From positions 1 through 38,368 of the forward strand of contig JALHPU010000038.1 in NCBI GenBank assembly GCA_022842325.1: a stretch of 38,368 nt of DNA, written 5' to 3'. The notes beneath the pieces are model-generated. The model did no database searches and was not told the origin of the DNA. It saw only the letters and a list, made by a program, of their open reading frames with translations. Of the stretch, positions 17,533-24,666 are shown piece by piece. The DNA comes from Sulfuritalea sp. Lineage in GTDB: Bacteria; Pseudomonadota; Gammaproteobacteria; Burkholderiales; Rhodocyclaceae. The first letter of the stretch is position 1; the number at the start of each line of letters is the position of its first letter. The position numbers and the translations under genes are program-made.

Positions 17533-18836
17533 TGGCCTGGCTGCCGCGCACCCTGTTCGGCCGCCTGGTGCTGCTGATGGCGGCAGGCCTGCTGCTGGCG
17601 CAGTTGCTCGGCGCGGCATTGCACCTGAGCGAACTGCGGCGTACCGTCGGCCGCACCGTCAGCCAGGAACTGGCGCAGCGGATTACCGCCGTCTATCATG
17701 CGATCGACAGTCAGACTGGAGCGGAGCGCGAGCGCCTGGCCAGGCTGCTGTCGACCCCGCGCCAGCAACTGACGCTGGAGACATTGGCACCGCCGGCGAG
17801 CGTTGAAGCCCCGATGTTCCCCGAGATTCCCGATGGCATCGCCGCCCTGCTGGGACCGGGCGTCGAAGTCCGCGCGGTACGCATGCCGCGCATCGGCGAC
17901 TTCGTCTTCGATTTCTATATCCGGCTTGCCGCCGGCGACTGGCTGCGTATCCAGGGCAATGCGCCGACCGAAATCTTCGCCTGGCCCTGGCACCTGCTGG
18001 TCAATCTCGGCGTCATGCTGGCGGCGGTAATCCTGCTGGTCTGGTTTGCCGCGCGCAGCACGGTGCGGCCGCTGACCGACCTGGCGCGGGCGGCGCGCGA
18101 TCTCGGCGAGAACCTGCGACGACCGCCGCTGGCCGAGGACGGACCGAGCGAAGTGCGCCAGGCCGCGCATGCCTTCAATGCCATGCAGATGCGCATCCGC
18201 CACGACATCGAGGAACGGGAACGCTTTCTCGCCGCGGTATCCCACGACCTCAAGACGCCGGTGACCCGCCTGCGGTTGCGCAGTGAACTGCTGGCCGACC
18301 CCGAGCTGCGCCAACGCTTCCTGCACGATCTGGACGACATGCAGGATCTGCTCGGCGGCGCGCTGGATTTCCTGCAAGGCAAGGCGGTCGAGGAAGCCAT
18401 GCAGCCGGTCGATCTGGTGGCCATGGCCGAAAGCCTGGCCGACGATTTCATCGAGGCGGGCGGCATCGTCACGCTGCGCGCCCCGGAGACACTGCGCACT
18501 GCCGCGCGGCCCCGGGCCCTGCGCCGCGCTTTTGCCAACCTGATCGACAATGCACTGAAGTATGGCGGACGGGCCGATGTCAGCCTGTCGACGGAGAACG
18601 GCGAACTGCTGATCGTCGTCGCCGACGCCGGGCCGGGCCTGCCGGAAGCCGAGCTGGAACGCGTGTTCGAACCCTTCTACCGCATGGAAATCTCGCGCAG
18701 CCGCGACACCGGCGGCGTCGGCCTCGGCCTCGCCATCGTCCGCCAGATCGCTCGCAGCCACGGTGGCGAGGTGATGCTGGAGAATCTCGCGGCAGGCGGC
18801 TTGCGCGCCGTGTTGCGACTGCCGCTGACGGCCTGA
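17532..18836 (+). CDS. Sensor histidine kinase (system 1)
   Basis: A 434-residue membrane sensor kinase. TM1 is near residues 11-31, followed by a periplasmic sensor region of about 120 residues, TM2 near 155-173 and a HAMP linker. The phospho-acceptor helix is FLAAVSHDLKTPVTRLRLRS (His 238). The ATPase domain has the N-box ANLIDNALKYGG, the G1 box VADAGPGLPEAE, the F-box FEPFYRME and the G2 box GGVGLGLAIVRQI. It starts on the last base of the regulator gene and ends convergent to a second kinase gene, with a gap of only 58 bases. The signal is unknown; the sensor region shows no recognisable fold motif. Confidence 0.94.
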   Translation: MAWLPRTLFGRLVLLMAAGLLLAQLLGAALHLSELRRTVGRTVSQELAQRITAVYHAIDSQTGAERERLARLLSTPRQQLTLETLAPPASVEAPMFPEIPDGIAALLGPGVEVRAVRMPRIGDFVFDFYIRLAAGDWLRIQGNAPTEIFAWPWHLLVNLGVMLAAVILLVWFAARSTVRPLTDLARAARDLGENLRRPPLAEDGPSEVRQAAHAFNAMQMRIRHDIEERERFLAAVSHDLKTPVTRLRLRSELLADPELRQRFLHDLDDMQDLLGGALDFLQGKAVEEAMQPVDLVAMAESLADDFIEAGGIVTLRAPETLRTAARPRALRRAFANLIDNALKYGGRADVSLSTENGELLIVVADAGPGLPEAELERVFEPFYRMEISRSRDTGGVGLGLAIVRQIARSHGGEVMLENLAAGGLRAVLRLPLTA

Positions 18837-18894
18837 GCCGAAGCCGCTCGTTGTTTTCGGGCGGCAGCGCCGTGGCGCCAGCGCCGACTTCTTG

Positions 18895-20193
18895 TCATTC
18901 CACCGCCAGCGTCAGCCACGCCTCCAGCCCGCCATCCGGCCGCGGGGCGAGTTCGACCTGCCAGGCATGGATATCGGCCAATTGGCGCACGATGGCCAAG
19001 CCCAGTCCGGCTCCGCCGGTACAGGGGCCGCGGGAGGTTTCGACTCGATGGAAGGGCTGAAACACGGCGCTCATCTGCTCGGCCGGGATGCCCGGTCCGC
19101 GATCCAGAACGCCGATGCGGAGCGTCTTGCCGACAGGCTCGCAGCGCAGTTCCACCGGCAGCCCGCCGCCATAGCGCAGCGCATTGTCCAGCAGGTTGCC
19201 GATCGCCCGGCGCAGTGCCGTCGGCGGTGCAAGAATGCGGGCCGGCAGTGGCGCGACGCTGATCCGCACCGCCCCTTCCGGCGCTGCCGCCGCGAGCTCC
19301 GCAAGCAGTTGCGGCAGGTTCACCGCCACAGCTTCTTCCCGACCCATGCCGCGTGCCAGATCGAGCACGTGTCCGATCAGACCGTCCATTTCCTCGATGT
19401 CCTTTTCCAGCCGCCTGATCCGCTCCGGCGTCGGCCGCTCTTCCAGCAGCGCCAGCGCCAGACGCATGCGCGCCAGCGGCGTGCGCAGGTCGTGCGAAAC
19501 GCCGGCCAGCAGGGTAGTGCGCGCCGCAAGCAGCTCGCGGACCTGGCGCGCCATCTGGTTGAAGCGGCGCGCCAGCGTCGCCAGTTCGCGCGGCCCGGTC
19601 TCGGGCAGCAGCTCCGGCAACTCGCCGCGGCCGACCTCGGCCACCGCCTGTTCGAGGCGGGCCAGCGGGCCCACGGTGCGCCGCGCCAGCCAGACCGCGG
19701 CCAGCATGGCGAGCAGCACGCCGGCGATGGCGGAGATCAGCAGGGTGCGAATCGGCTGGGCGCCCAGGCGCGATTCCGGGAAGCCGACCGCGATGCTGGC
19801 ATCGCCGGAAGGCAGTGCGATCCAGTACCAGGTTTCTCCCTGAAGGGTTTCGCGCGACAGATGGCGCGGACGTCCGGTCTTTTCCGCGATGACGCTCTCG
19901 AGGATGTACAGGTAGGGGCCATGCCACTCGTCCACACCCGCCGGCGGGAGTTCGGCGCGCAGGGACAGCAGGTGCGCTTGCGCCAGTTCCCGCTCGAAAT
20001 CCGGCCGGGTCAGCGGCGGCAGCTCGCTCCAGGTTTGCGCCGCCAGCACCATCAGCCCGCCAAGGTCCTCGGCCGAACGGCGCGCCACCGGCAGCATCAG
20101 CAGCCAGACCACGGCTACCGCCATCAGCAGTTCGAAGACGATGAACACGGCGGCCAGCAGCAGGGCGTTTTGGCGCGCCAGACTGACGCTCAT
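18895..20193 (-). CDS. Sensor histidine kinase, EnvZ-like (system 2)
   Basis: A 432-residue membrane kinase. TM1 is about 11-34, the periplasmic domain about 36-148 (including EWHGPYLYILESVIAEKTG), TM2 about 150-170, then HAMP (RRTVGPLARLEQAVAEVGRG). The phospho-acceptor is in LLAGVSHDLRTPLARMRLAL (His 234), and the ATPase domain shows IGNLLDNALRYGG, VLDRGPGIPAEQ, FQPFHRVE and GGAGLGLAIVRQL. The layout resembles the EnvZ/RstB type. Its ATG overlaps the stop of the regulator gene by four bases. The stop faces the stop of the system 1 kinase gene. Confidence 0.94.
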   Translation of the reverse strand: MSVSLARQNALLLAAVFIVFELLMAVAVVWLLMLPVARRSAEDLGGLMVLAAQTWSELPPLTRPDFERELAQAHLLSLRAELPPAGVDEWHGPYLYILESVIAEKTGRPRHLSRETLQGETWYWIALPSGDASIAVGFPESRLGAQPIRTLLISAIAGVLLAMLAAVWLARRTVGPLARLEQAVAEVGRGELPELLPETGPRELATLARRFNQMARQVRELLAARTTLLAGVSHDLRTPLARMRLALALLEERPTPERIRRLEKDIEEMDGLIGHVLDLARGMGREEAVAVNLPQLLAELAAAAPEGAVRISVAPLPARILAPPTALRRAIGNLLDNALRYGGGLPVELRCEPVGKTLRIGVLDRGPGIPAEQMSAVFQPFHRVETSRGPCTGGAGLGLAIVRQLADIHAWQVELAPRPDGGLEAWLTLAVE

Positions 20194-20930
20194 GTGGCTT
20201 CGCCGCGCGGGTTGAACAGATAGCCCTCGCCGCGAATGGTGCGGACATAGGCCGGCGCCGCGGGATCGGTCTCGATCTTGCGACGCAGGCGAGTGACGCG
20301 GATGTCGATGCTGCGGTCGAAAGGGTCGCGCGCAAAACCCTTGAGCCGGTCGACCAGGTCGTCGCGCGAAAGCACGCGATTGGGGCGCTCGGTGAATATG
20401 CGCAACAAGTCGAACTCGGCGCCGGTCAGGCGCACTTCGACGCCTGCGCGCAGCAGGCGATGCGCCTCCAGGTCGAGCACGAAAGGACCAAAGCGGCGTT
20501 CGGTCGCCGGCTCTTCGGCGGACTTTGCGCTGACGGCATTGGGGTGGGTGCCGCCGGAGGCGCGGCGCAGCAGGGCGCGCAGCCGGGCCAGCAATTCGCG
20601 CGGGCCGAAGGGCTTGGCCAGGTAGTCGTCGGCGCCGACTTCGAGGCCGACCACACGGTCGATTTCCTCGCCGCGTGCGGACAGCATCAGGATCGGCACG
20701 GCGGAATGTGTCCGCAGGTCGCGGGCGAGGCTCAGGCCGTCCTCGCCGGGCAGCATCAGGTCGAGCACGATGGCATCGGGCATGCCGTGGCCGAGCGCGC
20801 GCCGCATCGCCGCGCCGTCGCCGACGGCTTCCACCGCGAAGCCGTTGGCATCGAGGTACTCGGCGAGCAGATCGCGCAACGCGGGATCGTCGTCGACCAC
20901 CAGGATGCGCGCGGGTGCGGAAGAACTCAT
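20190..20930 (-). CDS. OmpR-family response regulator (system 2)
   Basis: A 246-residue OmpR/PhoB-type regulator. The receiver has VVDDD (11-15), phospho-acceptor D57 in VLDLMLPGEDG, S84 in LMLSARG and K106 in YLAKPFGPREL. The winged helix includes LTGAEFDLLRIFTERPNRVL and FDRSIDIRVTRLRRKIETDP, ending RTIRGEGYLFNP. The ATG at 20930 is chosen because it directly precedes the first receiver strand (ARILVVDDD). It is divergent from the mipA-like gene with 149 bases between, where 10-bp-spaced repeats lie. It overlaps the kinase gene by four bases and is a likely regulator of the mipA-like gene. Confidence 0.95.
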   Translation of the reverse strand: MSSSAPARILVVDDDPALRDLLAEYLDANGFAVEAVGDGAAMRRALGHGMPDAIVLDLMLPGEDGLSLARDLRTHSAVPILMLSARGEEIDRVVGLEVGADDYLAKPFGPRELLARLRALLRRASGGTHPNAVSAKSAEEPATERRFGPFVLDLEAHRLLRAGVEVRLTGAEFDLLRIFTERPNRVLSRDDLVDRLKGFARDPFDRSIDIRVTRLRRKIETDPAAPAYVRTIRGEGYLFNPRGEAT

Positions 20931-20970
20931 GGATGCAGTGTAACGCGCGGCCGCGACCCGCCGCGTTGCC

Positions 20971-21000
20971 GGAAACGCTCTGAAACAAACTGATACGCGC
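20971..21000. promoter_or_regulatory. Three 10-bp-spaced direct repeats between regulator 2 and mipA-like gene
   Basis: Consecutive decamers GGAAACGCTC, TGAAACAAAC and TGATACGCGC share GA(A/T)AC at the same position, one helical turn apart. OmpR-class regulators commonly bind tandem sites at 10-11 bp spacing. The location, between a divergent OmpR-type regulator gene and an outer-membrane protein gene, fits an operator. Binding is inferred. Confidence 0.45.
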
Positions 21001-21079
21001 CGATGCGGGCACGACATGGCGGCGTTACCGGCGGCGCCGATGATGCGTCCATCGAAACCGCCAACCCGGGAGCCTGACA

Positions 21080-21892
21080 ATGAACTTGATACCGATACCC
21101 CATGCCGCCATGGCGACCATGGCCCTGCTGCTGATCGCCGCCGCTCCGGCGGCCGCGGACGGCGACATGCCGCAGCCGGGGCGCGCGGGCCTGCATGGCG
21201 CCATCGGTCTTGGAGTGGGGGTACGGCCCGCTTATGAAGGTTCCGGCGAAAACCAGACGCGACTCACGCCGAACATCAGGCTGTTTTACGGCGATACCTG
21301 GTTTCTCACCGGCATGAGCGCGGGGGCCAATCTGTTCAGGCACCGCACCGCCCAGGACATCAGCATCAGCGCCGGACCGCTGCTGGCCCTGCGCCGCGGT
21401 CGTGAGGAAGGCGATCATGCCGAGTTGAGGGGACTGGGCGATATCGACCGCAGCCTCGATGCCGGCGGTTTCGTCCGCCTGCGCAAGGGCGGCTGGCAGG
21501 CGCGAGCCGACCTGCGCAAGGATGTCAGCAACGGCGATGGCGGTACGACGCTGCGGCTTTCGGCCGGTTACGGCATGCCCGTCAGCCAGAAGCTGCGTCT
21601 GCGCGCCAATCTCGACACGGCCTGGGCGTCGGCCGCCTACATGAGTACTTTCTACGGCATCGATGCGACCCAGTCGGCGAATTCGGGCATCGCCCAATAC
21701 ACGGCGGGTTCCGGTTTCAAGCATGTCGGCGCCAGCCTCGTGGCCGATTACGCGATCAACCGCGAGTGGGGCGGCTTCGCCTCGCTGCGCCACACGCGGC
21801 TGATCGGCGACGCGGCCGACAGCCCGATCGTGGCGACCCTGGGCAGCAGAAACCAGGCGGCGGCAAGCGTCGGCGTGAATTACCGCTTCTGA
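21080..21892 (+). CDS. MipA/OmpV-family outer-membrane protein
   Basis: A 270-residue outer-membrane beta-barrel protein. A signal peptide (the hydrophobic stretch MATMALLLIAAAPAAA) is followed by the family opening GLHGAIGLGVGVRPAYEGSG, alternating amphipathic strands, and the C-terminal signature QAAASVGVNYRF ending in Phe, as required for barrel assembly. MipA/OmpV proteins include a scaffold for MltA-interacting murein enzymes and osmolarity- or antibiotic-linked outer-membrane proteins. GGGAG lies seven bases before the ATG. Divergence from an EnvZ/OmpR-like pair, with spaced repeats between them, suggests direct control by that pair. Confidence 0.9.
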   Translation: MNLIPIPHAAMATMALLLIAAAPAAADGDMPQPGRAGLHGAIGLGVGVRPAYEGSGENQTRLTPNIRLFYGDTWFLTGMSAGANLFRHRTAQDISISAGPLLALRRGREEGDHAELRGLGDIDRSLDAGGFVRLRKGGWQARADLRKDVSNGDGGTTLRLSAGYGMPVSQKLRLRANLDTAWASAAYMSTFYGIDATQSANSGIAQYTAGSGFKHVGASLVADYAINREWGGFASLRHTRLIGDAADSPIVATLGSRNQAAASVGVNYRF

Positions 21893-21921
21893 CCAGAAAC
21901 ACTTCACACAAGGGAAATCCC

Positions 21922-22326
21922 ATGAACGACACGCTCTCGCGCTATGCGCTCTACGCCATCGCCGGCATCGCCCTGGCCTTCGGCCTGCTCACCATCGTTT
22001 CCGGCGGCCAGGTGCTGTTCGGCAGCGAGGCCGCGCGCGAGGCGGCCGGCCACTACCTGCCCTTCGTCGTCTGGTTCAACTTCCTCGCCGGATTCGCCTA
22101 TGTCGCCACGGCGCTCGGCCTGGCGACCCGGCAAGCCTGGGCGGCGCATCTGGCGCTCGCCATCGCGGTCGCTACCGCATTGGTGTTCTTCTATTTCGGC
22201 CTGTTCATCCTCACCGGCGCGCAGTTCGAAATGCGCACCGTCGGCGCCATGAGCTTGCGCACGGCGCTATGGGCGGGCATCGCCTGGTTCGCCCGGCGCC
22301 ACATCGGTCTGCACCGCGCACGCTGA
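21922..22326 (+). CDS. Small four-helix membrane protein of unknown function
   Basis: A 134-residue inner-membrane protein with four predicted helices, near 8-30 (ALYAIAGIALAFGLLTIVSG), 47-67 (LPFVVWFNFLAGFAYVATAL), 72-98 (AWAAHLALAIAVATALVFFY) and 106-123 (AMSLRTALWAGIAWFA), and a basic C-terminus (RRHIGLHRAR). AAGGGA precedes the ATG. It is 29 bases after the mipA-like gene and probably co-transcribed with it. I do not recognise a named family and see no catalytic or metal-binding motif. Confidence 0.78.
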   Translation: MNDTLSRYALYAIAGIALAFGLLTIVSGGQVLFGSEAAREAAGHYLPFVVWFNFLAGFAYVATALGLATRQAWAAHLALAIAVATALVFFYFGLFILTGAQFEMRTVGAMSLRTALWAGIAWFARRHIGLHRAR

Positions 22327-22416
22327 GCGGATCTGGCGAGCGTCTCGTTTCAGCACATGCAGCAAACCGCCGTCACGACGGACATCGAAGTCAATGTTCA
22401 ACCACAGGAGAAAATC

Positions 22417-22776
22417 ATGAAAGCAGCACGAGTTCTCAGTTTCACCCTCATCGGCATCGGCATGCTGGGTGCCGGCAGTGTTCTTGCGGACGATCTGCCC
22501 TTGCCCGCGGATCCCGTGCAACAACGCGAGCAGATGCGCGGCATGAGCGCCGAGGATCGCACCGCCTACCGGGATCAGATGCAGGAACGCATGCGCAGCA
22601 TGACGCCGGAGGAACAGAAACTGATGCGCAACACGCGCGCCGACGGCCGCGCCCGCGTGGAAAGCTCGGCGAACGAGGAAACACGCCAGCGCAGCCGCGA
22701 CGGCAGCGGGCAGGGACGCGGACAAGGGGGTGGCAAAGGGGGTGGCATGGGCGGTGGCGGGCGCGGACGTTCGTGA
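22417..22776 (+). CDS. Small secreted Gly-rich protein, copy 1
   Basis: A 119-residue protein. A signal peptide (VLSFTLIGIGMLGAGSVLA, cleaved before DDLPLP) precedes a helical, Arg/Gln/Met-rich middle (PVQQREQMRGMSAEDRTAYR, QERMRSMTPEEQKLMR) and a disordered Gly/Arg-rich tail (GQGRGQGGGKGGGMGGGGRG). The MTPEE-type helical segment is reminiscent of periplasmic Spy/LTxxQ-like proteins, but it is too short to assign. It shares a block with the second small protein at 24.3 kb: PVQQREQ, QERMRSMTPE, QKLMR, ADGR and ESS. A strong AGGAG ribosome site precedes the ATG. The sulfotransferase gene starts 31 bases downstream. Confidence 0.82.
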   Translation: MKAARVLSFTLIGIGMLGAGSVLADDLPLPADPVQQREQMRGMSAEDRTAYRDQMQERMRSMTPEEQKLMRNTRADGRARVESSANEETRQRSRDGSGQGRGQGGGKGGGMGGGGRGRS

Positions 22777-22807
22777 TCATGGGCGGACATCGGATCGCGA
22801 GTCGGGG

Positions 22808-23581
22808 ATGCGGCAGATGAGACTGGCCAGGGCAATCCGCCTGCTGCCGCGGTGCTGGGGCGACAACTCGCTGCTCAAGCGCCGCGGCTTCATCCTGCTG
22901 TGCAGCCACATGCGTGCGCGCACCACGCTGCTGAGCCACATCGTCGGCAGCCATCCGTCGGTATGCGGTTGGGCCGAACTGCACCAGAAACTGCGCGGCT
23001 GGCCGGACCTTCTCGAACTCAGCGCCAAGGCCGAAGATGCCAGTGGCAAGTTGGCGGCCGGCCGCCACGTGCTGGACAAGATCGTGCATAACCTGCCGAT
23101 CCGGCGCAGGGTTCTCGATCGCGAAGACACGTCGATCGTGATCATGGTGCGCGATCCCGTGCAAACCATTCGCAGCATTCTGGAGACACAGTCCGGCGGC
23201 ATCGACGATCTGGATGGCGCCTGCGATTACTACGCGTCCCGCCTTGCGTCACTGCGCGATCTGATCGAACGTCGCCAGGGGCGCGTGTTCTATATGGATT
23301 CCGAGGCACTGCTTGCAGAAACGGCTGAAACGCTATCGGCCCTGGGCAGCTATCTGGGCATCGCCCCGGGACTCAGCGAAGACTACCGGCTGTTCAAGCA
23401 TACGGGGCGACCCAAGTACGGCGACATGTCGAAGAAGATCATGGCGGGCCGGATCGTTCGCGTCGAGGATTCGACGCAGCCGATCTTCGCGAATGCCCAC
23501 CGGTTGCAGGAAATGCGGAGCATTCATGAATCATTCCGGCAATTTGCCAGAGCAAACACGCGGCAACATGTTTTCGCCTGA
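22808..23581 (+). CDS. Sulfotransferase family protein
   Basis: A protein of about 257 residues that would transfer sulfate from PAPS to an unknown acceptor. The 5'-phosphosulfate-binding loop appears as CSHMRARTTLLSHIVGSHPS (from about residue 32) and is followed by the CGWAELH segment common in this family. The 3'-phosphate site is VIMVRDPVQTIRSILETQSG (111-130), with Arg 115 and Ser 123. The C-terminus includes the expected DYRLFKHTGRPKYGDMSKKI segment, where sulfotransferases bind the adenine nucleotide. No signal peptide is present, so it is cytoplasmic. ATGs at 22808 and 22817 are both possible. It is directly followed by cysC, which would supply PAPS. Confidence 0.85.
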   Translation: MRQMRLARAIRLLPRCWGDNSLLKRRGFILLCSHMRARTTLLSHIVGSHPSVCGWAELHQKLRGWPDLLELSAKAEDASGKLAAGRHVLDKIVHNLPIRRRVLDREDTSIVIMVRDPVQTIRSILETQSGGIDDLDGACDYYASRLASLRDLIERRQGRVFYMDSEALLAETAETLSALGSYLGIAPGLSEDYRLFKHTGRPKYGDMSKKIMAGRIVRVEDSTQPIFANAHRLQEMRSIHESFRQFARANTRQHVFA

Positions 23582-23642
23582 ACACGGACAGGCCGGCGGC
23601 CATTGTCCAGAGACATGGTTGCCGCGACCGCGGCAGGCGAAC

Positions 23643-24233
23643 ATGCTGCGCCGCGTTTCCCATCAGATAGCCGATACCGAGCGGATCGCCCGGTCCGGCC
23701 ATGCGGGCGCGATTGTCTGGCTTACGGGGCTGTCCGGGTCGGGAAAATCCACCCTGGCGATGAATCTTGAACGCAAGCTGTTCGACGCAGGCTTCATGGT
23801 CTATGTGCTCGATGGCGACAATCTTCGGCATGGATTGAATTCCGACCTGGATTTCACGCCGCAGTCGCGACGGGAGAACGTGCGCCGGGTCGGCGAAACG
23901 GCGGCACTCTTTGCCGACGCCGGTTTCGTGTGCATTGCTGCCTCGATATCGCCACATGCGATGGATCGCGACCTTGCCCGCTCGGCGGCAAAAGGACGGC
24001 CGTTTTTCGAGTTTTATTTGCGGGCGGATATCGCGACCTGCGAGCGCCGCGATCCCAAGGGACTTTATCGCCTGGCCCGCAATGGTCTGTTGCGCGACTT
24101 CACCGGCATCGACGCGCCCTACGAGGTGCCCGCCGCGCCGGATCTCGTGGTCGATAGCGCGGGCCAGACTCCCGAGGCCTGCAGGGAAAGCTGTTTCGAC
24201 TTCCTTTCCAGGCGGCTGCGTCCAGTCCGATGA
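23643..24233 (+). CDS. cysC: Adenylyl-sulfate (APS) kinase
   Basis: A 196-residue CysC that phosphorylates APS to PAPS. The P-loop is [13 protein letters not shown] (GLSGSGKS 29-36), followed by VYVLDGDNLRHGLNSDLDF (DGDN 57-60), SRRENVRRVGETAALFADAG, the ISP motif (ISPHAMDRD, 102-110; the usual Tyr after Pro is His), and RDPKGLYRLARNGLLRDFTG then IDAPYEVPAAPDL, the lid and C-terminal family signature. The ATG at 23643 gives the usual short lead before the P-loop; in-frame ATGs at 23568 and 23526 would overlap the sulfotransferase gene. Standing next to a sulfotransferase and away from cysDN/cysH, it is more likely to feed sulfation than assimilation. ATP sulfurylase is not in this window. Confidence 0.93.
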   Translation: MLRRVSHQIADTERIARSGHAGAIVWLTGLSGSGKSTLAMNLERKLFDAGFMVYVLDGDNLRHGLNSDLDFTPQSRRENVRRVGETAALFADAGFVCIAASISPHAMDRDLARSAAKGRPFFEFYLRADIATCERRDPKGLYRLARNGLLRDFTGIDAPYEVPAAPDLVVDSAGQTPEACRESCFDFLSRRLRPVR

Positions 24234-24323
24234 AGAGTCCGCAGCGATACATCAATGGGACTCGGGCACGAAGCGCACTCGAATTCGTTTCGATCCATCA
24301 GCACGCAATAGCGAGGAACGACG

Positions 24324-24644
24324 ATGAAGGCATCACGGTATAGCAGATTGGCCATGTTCGGCATCGCCTTGCTTGGCGCCGGCGCTGCCCTTGCGGAAGA
24401 AGCGCCGCCGGCCGCGGAGCCGGTGCAGCAGCGCGAGCAGATTCGCGAACAAAGCCAGGAACGAATGCGCAGCATGACGCCTGAGCAACAGAAGCTCATG
24501 CGCGACAGCAGTGCCGACGGCCGCGTTCGAATGGAGAGTTCGCAGTGGGGACAAGATGCCGGCATGCGCGGCGGCTACGGGCGGGGATACGAGTCGCGCC
24601 AGGGCGGTGGCGGACGCGGCATGGGCGGTGGGCGCAGTCGTTGA
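24324..24644 (+). CDS. Small secreted Gly-rich protein, copy 2
   Basis: A 106-residue protein related to the copy at 22.4 kb. A signal peptide (YSRLAMFGIALLGAGAALA, cleaved before EEAPP) precedes the shared block PVQQREQIREQ, QERMRSMTPEQQKLMR, SADGRVRMESS and a Gly/Arg/Tyr-rich tail (MRGGYGRGYESRQGGGGRG). Compared with copy 1 it lacks the segment around AEDRTAYRD and has two tyrosines in the tail. GAGGAA lies six bases before the ATG. It starts 90 bases after cysC. The function is unknown; its position and likeness to copy 1 make the pair candidate substrates or partners of the sulfation enzymes. Confidence 0.8.
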   Translation: MKASRYSRLAMFGIALLGAGAALAEEAPPAAEPVQQREQIREQSQERMRSMTPEQQKLMRDSSADGRVRMESSQWGQDAGMRGGYGRGYESRQGGGGRGMGGGRSR

Positions 24645-24666
24645 TTCCGAGAGGGGAAGCCACATC

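Noticed and set aside
18677..20335. Long alternative frame over the system 2 kinase
   Set aside because: Arg/Ala/Gly-rich translation without kinase motifs; the kinase frame 18895-20193 carries all boxes.
23526..23643. Longer CysC starting at the ATG at 23526 or 23568
   Set aside because: These starts overlap the sulfotransferase gene and add a Pro/Gly-rich leader not seen in CysC; the ATG at 23643 gives the normal family length.
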